The notes beneath the pieces are model-generated. The model was not told the origin of the DNA. It ran no database searches and was given only the letters and a program-made list of their open reading frames with translations. From the NCBI GenBank assembly GCA_002480525.1, contig DLCH01000006.1, positions 182,260-192,239 of the forward strand: a DNA stretch of 9,980 nt, written 5' to 3'. Origin of the DNA: Gammaproteobacteria bacterium UBA7803. GTDB lineage: Bacteria; Pseudomonadota; Gammaproteobacteria; Pseudomonadales; Azotimanducaceae. The first letter of the stretch is position 1. Each line of letters begins with the position of its first letter. A program made the translations under genes and the position numbers. Of this stretch, positions 1 through 6,197 are shown piece after piece.

Positions 1-306
1 CCAGGTGCCGCCGAAGTCGCCGCCCTTCTCGAGGATGCGCACGTCGCCGATGCCCTGCTCCACCAGCCGGGCGCCGGTGACCAGGCCGGCGAAGCCGCCG
101 CCGATGAACGCCACGGTGACGTGATCGGTCTTCGGGTCCCGCGGCTGCACCGGCACGTACGGGTCGTCGAGGTAGTGGGAGAGGCGCCCCTCGATGCGGA
201 CGTACTGGGCGTTGCCGTCCGGCCGCAGGCGCTTGTCCCGCTCCTCCCGGTACTTGCGCTTGAGCGCCTCCTTGTCGATGGCGGGCTTGTCTACGGTGGT
301 ATTCAC
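1..306 (-). CDS. Baeyer-Villiger-type flavin monooxygenase, N-terminal part (runs off window edge)
   Basis: Only the first 102 codons are present. The start is a GTG at 306, preceded by a purine-rich ribosome site (GGGGGAGAGG). Residues 14-60 form the charged N-terminal extension common in long type I Baeyer-Villiger monooxygenases (KYREERDKRL, then YLDDPYVP). Residues 63-74 (VTVAFIGGGFAG) are the FAD-binding Rossmann GxGxxG fingerprint. ILEKGGDFGGTW at 91-102 is the end of the second strand plus the GGTW motif typical of these enzymes. The family uses NADPH, FAD and O2 to convert ketones to esters or lactones, or to oxygenate heteroatoms. The NADPH site and the diagnostic BVMO fingerprint lie outside the window, so a related flavin monooxygenase is possible. 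It is divergent from the TetR gene, its probable regulator. Family call is good; substrate unknown. Confidence 0.85.
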   Translation of the reverse strand, partial: MNTTVDKPAIDKEALKRKYREERDKRLRPDGNAQYVRIEGRLSHYLDDPYVPVQPRDPKTDHVTVAFIGGGFAGLVTGARLVEQGIGDVRILEKGGDFGGTW

Positions 307-355
307 GGTCCTCTCCCCCTGCTGAACGTGCTGCGGCCCGAACAGGCAACCCCTG

Positions 356-384
356 ATCGTTCCCCACCCCGCCCGACCCGTCAA
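356..384 (-). promoter_or_regulatory. Possible promoter of the flavin monooxygenase gene
   Basis: On the minus strand a TTGACG -35-like hexamer (384-379) is followed after 17 bp by AACGAT (361-356), a 3/6 match to the -10 consensus. Transcription would start near 349, leaving a leader of about 43 nt that includes the GGGGGAGAGG ribosome site. The -10 match is weak, so this is a tentative call. Confidence 0.3.
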
Positions 385-412
385 GGCGGCAGCGGCGCGG
401 CGCACCCGCCGG

Positions 413-440
413 TTGCAAATGACGCCCGGTCAGCTATATT
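413..440 (+). promoter_or_regulatory. Sigma-70 promoter of the TetR-family gene
   Basis: TTGCAA (413-418) and TATATT (435-440) are separated by 16 bp, a good sigma-70 pair. The -10 hexamer is exactly the spacer of the perfect inverted repeat at 428-447, so a repressor bound there would block RNA polymerase. Transcription would start near 447, only about 12 nt before the GTG at 459. This favours a downstream start codon or leaderless-type initiation. Confidence 0.6.
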
Positions 441-456
441 GCTGACCACTGGTCAG
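428..456. promoter_or_regulatory. Probable TetR-family operator: two overlapping palindromes
   Basis: GGTCAGC (428-434) and GCTGACC (441-447) are perfect inverted arms around TATATT. The right arm also pairs with a third half-site, giving CTGACC-ACT-GGTCAG (442-456), a perfect 15-bp palindrome. Three GGTCAG-type half-sites in 29 bp, lying over the promoter and just before a TetR-family gene, fit the compact palindromic operators of this family. Binding by the adjacent regulator is inferred. The site may also influence the divergent monooxygenase gene, whose candidate -35 is about 45 bp away. Confidence 0.65.
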
Positions 457-458
457 AT

Positions 459-1124
459 GTGAGCCGGATGCACCGCACCGCCACCGACATGAAACGCGCC
501 CGCACCGGGGATCAGAAAGCCGCCCGCCGGCGCGCCATCCTCGACGCGGCGGACCGGCACTTCGCCGAGGCCGGCTTCGAAGGCTTTTCCATGGCCCGGG
601 TCGGCCGCCTCGCCGGCGTGGCCAAGGGCACGCTGTATCTCTACTTCGAAACCCGGGAGGACGTGCTCCTGGCGCTCACCCTGGACAAGCTGGCGGCCTG
701 GGCGGACGCCCTGCTCGACGACCCGGACGCGGCGCCGTCCGACGAGTCGTTCGCTGCCGCCTTCCACGCCGCCGCCTGGCGCGACCCGGCCCTGATGCCG
801 CTGCTGTCGCGCCTCGACAGCGTCATCGAGCACAACGTCTCGACCGGAATTCTCATCGAGGCCAAGAGCGCCATGTCCGATCTGTTCCTGGGGCTGGCCG
901 ACGGTCTGGCCGACCGCCTCGGGCTCACGCCGGCCCAGGCGCTCGACGCGCTGACGTCCCTCGGCGCGCTGCTGCTCGGGGCCGCTCAGGCGGACCTCGG
1001 CCCGGACCTGGACGGCTGCGAGCTGCCGGCCGACGTCCGGCGCATGACCGAGGCCTTCGCCTCCGAATCCCTGTTCATCACCAACGCCTGCCGGATCCTG
1101 CGTGGCATCCGAGCCGGCCATTGA
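459..1124 (+). CDS. TetR/AcrR-family transcriptional regulator
   Basis: The gene encodes 221 aa from GTG 459; ATG at 468 or 489 could be the true start. The N-terminal DNA-binding domain is clear: RRAILDAADRHFAEAGFEG (helix 1) followed by the helix-turn-helix with SMARVGRLAGVAKGTLYLYF at about residues 44-63 and the usual FETREDVL cap. The C-terminal half is an alanine/leucine-rich ligand and dimerisation domain of ordinary length. Proteins of this family are mostly repressors released by a small hydrophobic ligand. It lies between a divergent flavin monooxygenase and the molybdenum hydroxylase pair, which starts 10 nt after its stop. It therefore probably controls both, with the ligand related to their substrate. 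The promoter lies inside the palindromic operator, implying autoregulation. No good Shine-Dalgarno decides the start, and the predicted transcription start near 447 makes the later ATGs realistic. Confidence 0.93.
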   Translation: MSRMHRTATDMKRARTGDQKAARRRAILDAADRHFAEAGFEGFSMARVGRLAGVAKGTLYLYFETREDVLLALTLDKLAAWADALLDDPDAAPSDESFAAAFHAAAWRDPALMPLLSRLDSVIEHNVSTGILIEAKSAMSDLFLGLADGLADRLGLTPAQALDALTSLGALLLGAAQADLGPDLDGCELPADVRRMTEAFASESLFITNACRILRGIRAGH

Positions 1125-1134
1125 GGAGCCGACC

Positions 1135-1623
1135 ATGGTCCGATTCGTACTGAACGGAACGCCGGTGGAAACCGACGACGCGCCCGACACGCCGCTGCTG
1201 TGGGTGGTGCGCGACACCTTTGGGCTGAAGGGTTCGAAATACGGCTGCGGGGCGGGCCTGTGCGGCGCCTGCACGATGCACGTGGACGGCGCGGCGACCC
1301 GCACCTGCGTTCTGCCGGTGAGCGCGGTGGCCGGCCGGTCGGTGACCACCATCGAGGGCATCGGCACGCCCGACGCGCTGCACCCGCTCCAGGCCGCCTG
1401 GGTCGAGCACAGCGTGCCCCAGTGCGGCTACTGCCAGTCGGGCCAGATCATGACCGCCGCCGCCCTGCTGGAACGCAACCCGAACCCCACCGCCACGGAG
1501 GTCGAGTCCGCGATGGCGGGCAACCTGTGCCGCTGCGGCTGCTACCCGCGCATCAAGGCGGCGATTCTGGCCGTCGGGGCGCTGGCCCACGACGCCACCC
1601 GCAGCGAGGAGACCCCGGCATGA
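1135..1623 (+). CDS. iorA: Isoquinoline 1-oxidoreductase-type [2Fe-2S] subunit (alpha)
   Basis: The 162-aa product is the small iron-sulfur subunit of a xanthine oxidase-family molybdenum hydroxylase. The N-terminal ferredoxin-like domain carries C38, C43, C46 and C58 (CGAGLCGAC then TC), the plant-type 2Fe-2S site. The C-terminal helical domain carries C97 and C100 (QCGYCQSGQ) and C132 and C134 (NLCRCGC), the second cluster near the molybdenum cofactor. The subunit passes electrons from the catalytic subunit to an acceptor. ATG 1135 is chosen because GAGGAG lies at 1123-1128. An in-frame start at 1102 would overlap the TetR gene and lacks such a site. Its stop overlaps the start of the next gene (ATGA), so the two are translationally coupled. 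It has no signal peptide and would be exported with its partner. Substrate is unknown; related pairs oxidise aldehydes or N-heterocycles. Confidence 0.92.
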   Translation: MVRFVLNGTPVETDDAPDTPLLWVVRDTFGLKGSKYGCGAGLCGACTMHVDGAATRTCVLPVSAVAGRSVTTIEGIGTPDALHPLQAAWVEHSVPQCGYCQSGQIMTAAALLERNPNPTATEVESAMAGNLCRCGCYPRIKAAILAVGALAHDATRSEETPA

Positions 1624-3842
1624 ACACCGTCAACGTTTCCCGGCGCCGTTTTCTCCGGGCCTCTGCCCTCGCCGGCGGCGGGCTGGTCGTGGGATTCTCC
1701 CTGAGCGGCTGCGCCCGGGCGCCGCTGCCCATCGACCCGGACGCCGGCGGCTGGGTGCCGAACGCGTTCCTGCAGCTGACCGGTGACGGCCATGTGCGGT
1801 TCTACTGCCCCCGGGACGAGATGGGCCAGGGTGTGTCCACCGGCCTCGCCACCATCATCGCCGAGGAGCTCGATCTCGACCCGGCCCGCTTCGACATCGT
1901 GTTCGCCGGCGTGCACGAGGACTACGACAACCCGGCCATGGGGATGCAGGTCACCGGCGGCAGCACCTCCATCAAGGCCCATTACGCGCCGCTGCGCCAG
2001 GTGGGCGCCAATACCCGCGCCCTGCTGCTCGAGGCCGCCGCGCTGGACCTGGGCGTGCCCGCCGCCGGGCTCCGTACCGACGACGGCCACGTGGTGCACG
2101 ACGGCGCGCGCCACCCCTACGCCCGCTTCGTCGCCACCGCCGCGCGCCTGACGGCGCCACAGGCGGCACCGCTCAAGGACCCCGCCGACTTCCGCTGGAT
2201 CGGCGCGGACTTCCCCCGCCTGGACGCCACCGCGAAAGCCACCGGCACGGCCGAGTTCGGCATCGACGTGGAAGTGCCCGGCATGCACTACGCCGCGGTG
2301 CGGCGCCCGCCCGTCGCCGGCGCCCGGCTCAAGTCCGTCGACACCGGCGCCGTGCGCGACATGCCCGGCGTGACCGACGTGGTGGAGATCGGCAGCGGCG
2401 TGGCCGTGGTCGCCGAGCGGTACTGGCAGGCCCGCAAGGCCGCCGACGCCCTGCAGCCGGTCTGGCACGACGCGCCGCTGGCCCGGGTGGATTCCGCGAC
2501 CGTGCGCCGCGACTACGAGCAGGCGCTGGCCGGCGGCGCGGTCAGCGACGGCGTCGACGTGGGCCGCGTTTCCGGTCCGTCACGGGGCGACGTCGACGCC
2601 GGCATGGCCACCGCCGAGACCGTCGTCGAGGCCACCTACTGGGCACCCCATCTCGCCCACGCGCCACTGGAGCCGATGAACGCGGTGCTGCGCATCGGCG
2701 ACGGCGAGGCCGAGCTCTGGACCGGCACCCAGAGCGTCTCCGGCGCGCGCGGACTGGTGGCCCGGGCGTCCGGCATCGACGCCGAGCGGATTCGCGTGCA
2801 CAACACCTATCTCGGCGGCGCCTTCGGCCGCCGGGGCACCCTGACCCACGTCACCGAGGTGACCGAGATCGCCCTCGCCACCGGCAAGCCGATCAAGCTG
2901 CTCTGGTCCCGGGAAGACGACATGCGCCACGGGCTCTACCGCCCCGCATCGCTGATGACGATCCGGGCCGGCGCCGCCGGCGGTCGGATCACCGCCTGGG
3001 ACGCCCGGCGGGTCGGCGGCAACATCACCCCGGACACCATCGAGAACGCCCTCCCCGGCCTGTTTCCGGCCATCGGCGACCGCGGCGTCCGCTGGATCGC
3101 CGGCGCCGCCGACTACGCCATGGCCAACTGGTTCGCCGACGGCAGCAGCATCGAGGGGCTGTTCGAGGACTACGACTTCGAGCACCTGAACGTCGCCCAC
3201 GTGACCGTGGACCACGGCCTGCCGCTGACGTTCTGGCGTTCGGTGGGCCACTCGTACTCGGCCTTCGCCAAGGAATCGATGATCGACGAGATCGCCGTGG
3301 CCCTCGACGCCGACCCCGTCGAGCTGCGCCTGGCCAACACCCGCAACAGCCCGCGGCTGCACAACGTGATCCGGATCGCCGGCGAGCGCATGGCGGCCAT
3401 GCAGCCGGCCCCGGGACGCCACCTCGGCTTCGCCGCCCATCACTCCTTCGCCACGGACGTCGCCGAGATCGCCGAGGTGTCGGTGACGGACGGCCGGATC
3501 CGCGTTCACCGGGTCACCTGCGTGGTGGACTGCGGCGTGGCCGTCAATCCGGACATCGTCCGCGCGCAGATGGAGGGCGGCGTGATCTTCGGACTGACCG
3601 CTGCGCTGTACGGCAACCTGCAGCTCGACGGCGGCGCCATCCGCGAGAGCAACTTCCACGACTACCCGCTGCTGCGCATGGACGAGTCGCCGGAGGTGGA
3701 GGTGATCATCGTCGACAGCGGCACCGAGCCCACCGGCGTCGGCGAGCCGGGGCTGCCGCCGATCGCGCCGGCGGTGGCCAACGCGGTGTTCCGCGCCACC
3801 GGCCAGCGGCTGCGCACGCTGCCGCTGACCCTCGAGGCCTGA
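1620..3842 (+). CDS. iorB: Isoquinoline 1-oxidoreductase-type molybdopterin subunit (beta), Tat-exported
   Basis: The 740-aa product has the usual length for IorB-like subunits, which bind molybdopterin cytosine dinucleotide and hydroxylate aldehydes or aromatic N-heterocycles. Residues 7-12 (SRRRFL) followed by a glycine/alanine-rich hydrophobic stretch form a Tat signal, so the folded heterodimer is expected in the periplasm. Visible cofactor motifs are MGQGVSTGL near residue 69, QVTGGSTS near 110, GGAFGRRG at 399-406 and VGEPGLPPIAPAVANA at 707-722. Glu709 in the last is the family's catalytic glutamate. The gene overlaps the 2Fe-2S subunit by 4 nt. No FAD subunit or XdhC-type maturation gene follows, which fits the two-subunit Ior type that uses an external electron acceptor such as a cytochrome. 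Unusually, the signal ends in LSGC (Cys31), a lipobox-like sequence that could make it a Tat lipoprotein. Confidence 0.92.
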   Translation: MNTVNVSRRRFLRASALAGGGLVVGFSLSGCARAPLPIDPDAGGWVPNAFLQLTGDGHVRFYCPRDEMGQGVSTGLATIIAEELDLDPARFDIVFAGVHEDYDNPAMGMQVTGGSTSIKAHYAPLRQVGANTRALLLEAAALDLGVPAAGLRTDDGHVVHDGARHPYARFVATAARLTAPQAAPLKDPADFRWIGADFPRLDATAKATGTAEFGIDVEVPGMHYAAVRRPPVAGARLKSVDTGAVRDMPGVTDVVEIGSGVAVVAERYWQARKAADALQPVWHDAPLARVDSATVRRDYEQALAGGAVSDGVDVGRVSGPSRGDVDAGMATAETVVEATYWAPHLAHAPLEPMNAVLRIGDGEAELWTGTQSVSGARGLVARASGIDAERIRVHNTYLGGAFGRRGTLTHVTEVTEIALATGKPIKLLWSREDDMRHGLYRPASLMTIRAGAAGGRITAWDARRVGGNITPDTIENALPGLFPAIGDRGVRWIAGAADYAMANWFADGSSIEGLFEDYDFEHLNVAHVTVDHGLPLTFWRSVGHSYSAFAKESMIDEIAVALDADPVELRLANTRNSPRLHNVIRIAGERMAAMQPAPGRHLGFAAHHSFATDVAEIAEVSVTDGRIRVHRVTCVVDCGVAVNPDIVRAQMEGGVIFGLTAALYGNLQLDGGAIRESNFHDYPLLRMDESPEVEVIIVDSGTEPTGVGEPGLPPIAPAVANAVFRATGQRLRTLPLTLEA

Positions 3843-3858
3843 GCCGGACCAGCCGGAA

Positions 3859-3881
3859 CGGCGGGCGCACGGCGCCCGCCG
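3859..3881 (+). terminator. GC-rich hairpin after the molybdenum hydroxylase gene
   Basis: A perfect 9-bp stem, CGGCGGGCG (3859-3867) with CGCCCGCCG (3873-3881) and a CACGG loop, starts 17 nt after the stop codon. No T-run follows, so it is not a canonical intrinsic terminator. It may protect the 3' end or assist Rho-dependent termination. Confidence 0.45.
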
Positions 3882-3901
3882 GATCGTCATCGGCGCCTCG
3901 G

Positions 3902-4061
3902 CTAGCCGGGACCGCGGGAATGCCAGGCGCATCTGCTTCTCGATCTCGATCAGCAGGAAGAACGCCGCCTCGACCTCCGTCAGCCCGTCGCTCCGGGCGG
4001 CAACGGCCGCCAGCGCGTCGTCGACCGGCAGCGCGTGAAAGTCCCGTCGAACCTGCTCCAT
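3902..4061 (-). pseudogene. Relic of a P-type cation-transporting ATPase (N- and C-terminal ends joined)
   Basis: On the minus strand, ATG 4061 (with AGGGG 4-8 nt upstream) opens a frame whose first 32 residues resemble the cation-ATPase N-terminal domain: FHALPVDDALAAV, then GLTEVEA. In that domain the usual pattern is W/F-H-x-L-x-x-x-x-V/A-L, then GLS-x-x-EA. Directly after EVEA the frame reads FFLLIEIEKQMRLAFPRSR. This resembles the final membrane helix and basic tail of the same family (typically ...LVEIEK-x-x-RR). The roughly 800 residues expected between them are missing, including the phosphorylated DKTGT site and all transport helices, so an internal deletion is inferred. The frame then continues without a stop into antisense of the neighbouring gene. 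A TAG lies at 3904-3902 in the next frame, consistent with a one-base slip at the original stop. The match is from remembered family patterns and needs a search. Confidence 0.5.
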
Positions 4062-4179
4062 GACCCCTGCATCGAACCCACCGTCGTCACCGATTCTCCG
4101 GCGGGGATCCCGGAGCGCGCAACGTCGGGAAAGGACCTATGCGCTGTCGCGGCCCGGGGACCGACCCGGAGACGATAGC

Positions 4180-4188
4180 TGGTAAACT
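4180..4188 (+). promoter_or_regulatory. Extended -10 promoter element of dusA
   Basis: TGGTAAACT contains the extended -10 TGn followed by TAAACT (4183-4188), a 4/6 match to TATAAT. No clear -35 lies upstream, which extended -10 promoters can tolerate. Transcription would start near 4195, just before the ATGs at 4199 and 4217. This makes the first a near-leaderless start and the second the start with a short leader. Confidence 0.4.
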
Positions 4189-4198
4189 GAACGGCAGA

Positions 4199-5254
4199 AT
4201 GGACAAGCACCCGACCATGACCGAGCACGCTCTCGACAGACGCCTGAGCGTCGCGCCCATGATGGCGTGGACGGACCGGCACTGCCGGTACCTGCACCGC
4301 CTGGCGGCGCCCAACGCCCTGCTGTTCACCGAGATGGTGACCAGCGGCGCGCTGCTGAACGGCCCGGCCGAGCGGCTGCTCGCCTTCGATGCCAGCGAGC
4401 ATCCGGTGGCCATACAGCTCGGCGGCAGCGACCCGGACGATCTCGCCCGGGCCGCGACCCTGGCGGTCGAGGCGGGCTTCGACGAAGTGAATCTCAACGT
4501 CGGCTGTCCCTCGCCCCGGGTGAAGCAGGGGCGGTTCGGGGCGTCCCTGATGCGCGAGCCCGAACTCGTGGCGGCCTGCGTGCGGGCCATGGCGGCCGCC
4601 GTCGACGTGCCCGTCACCGTCAAGTGCCGGCTCGGCGTGGACGACGACGACAGCGAGGCGTTCCTGCGGCGCTTCGTCGAGACCGTGGCGGACGGCGGCT
4701 GCCGGACGTTCTACGTCCATGCCCGCAAGGCGCTGCTGAACGGGCTCTCGCCGGCGGAGAACCGGACGGTGCCGCCGCTGCGCTACGAACGGGCCTATGC
4801 CGTGAAGCAGTGGCTGCCGGAGCTCGAGGTGATCGTCAACGGCGGCATCCGGGAGGTCGGGGAGCTGAAGGAACATCTGGCCGCCGTGGACGGGGTGATG
4901 ATCGGGCGGGCGGCGTATCAGTCGCCGGTGGTGCTGGGGGAGATGGATCGGTTCGTGTACGGGGATGCGCGTGGCGGGTCGGAATCGCGATCTGGAGATC
5001 GCTCCCACAGTGGCGGTGTCGACTCGTACGTGATCATGGCGGGATATCGAGCCTACATGGCGCGGGAACTCGAGGCGGGGACGCGGCTGCAGGACATGAC
5101 GCGGCATGCGCTGGGGCTGTTCGCGGGCCTGCCGGGGGCACGGCGGTTCCGGCGGATCCTGAGCGACGCCCAGCGGCTGAAGGCCGGCGATCTGGCCGTG
5201 GTGGACGAGGCCCTGGCGGCGCTCGGTGACCCGGACCGGCAGCGGGCGGCCTGA
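4199..5254 (+). CDS. dusA: tRNA-dihydrouridine(20/20a) synthase
   Basis: The 351-aa product is an FMN- and NADPH-dependent enzyme that reduces uridines 20 and 20a in the tRNA D-loop. The TIM-barrel signatures are in order: LSVAPMMAWTDRHCRY (FMN site), FTEMVTSGAL, AIQLGG, then NLNVGCPSPRVKQGRFGASL with the catalytic cysteine. YVHARKALLNGLSPAENR follows, which is diagnostic of DusA rather than DusB or DusC, and then VNGGIR and MIGRAAYQSP. The C-terminal helical domain has ITRH-like MTRHALGLFAGLPGARRFRR. ATG 4199 or 4217 (MTEHAL) is preferred over 4139, because the promoter element lies at 4180-4188 and family homology begins after it. A Ser/Gly/Arg-rich insertion (GGSESRSGDRSHSGG) between the barrel and the helical domain is encoded by a REP-like palindrome. 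It keeps the frame, so the enzyme is probably active. The TerB-like gene starts 1 nt after the stop. Confidence 0.96.
   Translation: MDKHPTMTEHALDRRLSVAPMMAWTDRHCRYLHRLAAPNALLFTEMVTSGALLNGPAERLLAFDASEHPVAIQLGGSDPDDLARAATLAVEAGFDEVNLNVGCPSPRVKQGRFGASLMREPELVAACVRAMAAAVDVPVTVKCRLGVDDDDSEAFLRRFVETVADGGCRTFYVHARKALLNGLSPAENRTVPPLRYERAYAVKQWLPELEVIVNGGIREVGELKEHLAAVDGVMIGRAAYQSPVVLGEMDRFVYGDARGGSESRSGDRSHSGGVDSYVIMAGYRAYMARELEAGTRLQDMTRHALGLFAGLPGARRFRRILSDAQRLKAGDLAVVDEALAALGDPDRQRAA
4979..5010. repeat. REP-like palindromic element inside the dusA reading frame
   Basis: Read on the minus strand, 5010-4979 begins CTGTGGGAGCGATCTCC and continues AGATCGCGATTCCGA. This is the form of Pseudomonas/Xanthomonas REP sequences, which have a TGTGGGAGCG head followed by a short palindrome. 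The core GCGATCT-GG-AGATCGC (4987-5002) is a perfect 7-bp stem with a 2-nt loop. Such elements are normally intergenic and are mobilised by RAYT (TnpA-REP) transposases. Here it is translated in frame as part of a Ser/Gly/Arg loop of DusA. No second copy is in the window, so its repetitive nature is inferred from similarity. Confidence 0.65.
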
Positions 5255-5255
5255 G

Positions 5256-5699
5256 ATGCTGGGACGACTGCTGGACAAGCTGAAGGCGCCGGAGACCGCA
5301 GAGGAGTCGCCGGACCACCTGCTGGCGCTGGCCGCCGCGGCGCTGCTGCTGGAAGTGGCATGGGCCGATCACGACATCGCCGACGACGAGCTGACGCTGA
5401 TCGAGACCCAGCTACGCGAGCAGTTCGGGCTGACGGACTCGGAGGTGCAGGCGCTGGTGGCGGCGTCCCGGGAGGCCCACCAGGACAGCGTGGGCGTGTA
5501 CGGCTATACGCGCACCATCAACGAAGCCTTCGACGAGGCGCGCAAGTTCGAGCTGGTGACCGCACTGTGGCGGCTGGCGCTGGCCGACGACGGCCTGCAC
5601 CGCTACGAAGAGCACACCATCCGCAAGATCGCCGAGCTGCTCTACCTCAGCCACAGCCGGTTCATCGAGGCGAAGCTCAGAGCGAAGCGTGACGTCTGA
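5256..5699 (+). CDS. TerB-like (COG4103-type) small acidic helical protein
   Basis: The 147-aa protein is all-helical by composition, with no signal peptide or membrane segment. It has the features of the TerB / tellurite-resistance-like family. There are two acidic helix-turn segments, at 34-50 (EVAWADHDIADDELTLIE) and 105-122 (LALADDGLHRYEE), each with a D-x-x-x-x-x-[ED]-like metal-binding pattern. They are followed by IRKIAELLYLSHSRF. Related proteins are annotated as uncharacterised TerB-family proteins, and some TerB proteins bind calcium or sit in stress-response complexes; the exact role here is unknown. The start at 5256 follows the dusA stop by 1 nt, so the two genes are probably translated from one message. 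Stand-alone members of this type are common next to housekeeping genes and do not by themselves indicate tellurite resistance. Its last 23 nt overlap the convergent STAS gene. Confidence 0.8.
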   Translation: MLGRLLDKLKAPETAEESPDHLLALAAAALLLEVAWADHDIADDELTLIETQLREQFGLTDSEVQALVAASREAHQDSVGVYGYTRTINEAFDEARKFELVTALWRLALADDGLHRYEEHTIRKIAELLYLSHSRFIEAKLRAKRDV

Positions 5700-6195
5700 C
5701 CGGTGCGCCCGGCAGGCAGTCCTCTTCCAGCGTCGCCACCAGATCCTGAAACGCCGCCCGATTCGACTCGTTCATGCCCATGAGGATCCTGTGCGCTTCC
5801 AGCACCCGGGTGCGCACCTCGTCCTCGCTGGCGGACCGGCAGGCCAGCTCCTCGAGCTGATCCCGGTGCTCGAGGCCCTGCTCGACGATGTTGAACACGT
5901 CGTCCAGCCCCATGGTCACCAGGATTCGGGTGATGTCCGGGCGGGTGGACACCAGGGTCGGCCGGTAGCCGAACCGGCGCATGGCCTGGATCGACAGCTT
6001 GGCGAGCAGCCCCAGGGAGGTGCTGTCGATGCTTTCGGTATCGGCCAGGTCCACGACCACGGAGCGGAAGCCCGTGTCGTCGAACATGCGGTCCAGGAAG
6101 GAATCCACGGCCGTGCACAGGGTGAGACGAACGTCGCCCTGGAACAACAGCACGTACACGCCCTCGTGGTCACCAACGAGAATGCGACCGCGCAA
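5677..6195 (-). CDS. rssC: STAS-domain anti-sigma factor antagonist, RssC-like
   Basis: Translation from TTG 6195 gives 172 aa. The TTG is preferred because AAGGAG lies 8 nt upstream, inside the end of the phosphatase gene, and the TGA of that gene (6200-6198) sits between them. Upstream ATG extensions would overlap the phosphatase by about 80 nt. Residues 1-110 form a STAS domain: RGRILVGDHEGVYVLLFQGDV (first strands) and VVVDLADTESIDSTSLGLLAKL. In the latter, Ser58 of DST-SLG matches the phosphorylatable serine of SpoIIAA/RsbV-type proteins. A helical extension fills 110-172. In the family the unphosphorylated form binds and sequesters an anti-sigma factor or adaptor. Gene order with the phosphatase and mlaA matches the Pseudomonas rssB/rssC region beside vacJ, the basis for the symbol. 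Its 3' end overlaps the convergent TerB-like gene by 23 nt. Confidence 0.85.
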   Translation of the reverse strand: MRGRILVGDHEGVYVLLFQGDVRLTLCTAVDSFLDRMFDDTGFRSVVVDLADTESIDSTSLGLLAKLSIQAMRRFGYRPTLVSTRPDITRILVTMGLDDVFNIVEQGLEHRDQLEELACRSASEDEVRTRVLEAHRILMGMNESNRAAFQDLVATLEEDCLPGAPVRRHASL

Positions 6196-6197
6196 GA

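Larger units (their letters stand above)
3843..4198. other. 356-bp stretch without an intact gene
   Basis: Between the molybdopterin subunit gene and dusA there is no convincing intact gene. It holds the hairpin at 3859-3881, the apparent ATPase relic at 3902-4061 and the dusA promoter near 4180. Between 4062 and 4170 I see nothing I can assign. A frame open from 4139 is only an in-frame upstream extension of dusA. Confidence 0.7.

Noticed and set aside
1200..1619. In-frame N-terminal extension of the molybdopterin subunit gene
   Set aside because: It overlaps the 2Fe-2S subunit gene almost completely, and the Tat signal beginning at 1620 marks the true start.
2580..4061. 493-codon open frame on the minus strand, antisense to the molybdopterin subunit gene
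   Set aside because: Apart from its first about 52 codons (reported as an ATPase relic), it mirrors the codon bias of the sense gene. It is rich in Gly/Val/His/Asp and shows no family motif.
3980..5278. 432-codon open frame antisense to dusA
   Set aside because: High GC leaves few stops. The sense strand carries unmistakable DusA motifs, and this frame shows none.
5256..5699. Tellurite resistance locus
   Set aside because: Only a lone TerB-like protein is present, with no TerC, TerD or TerZ partners, so a resistance role is not supported.
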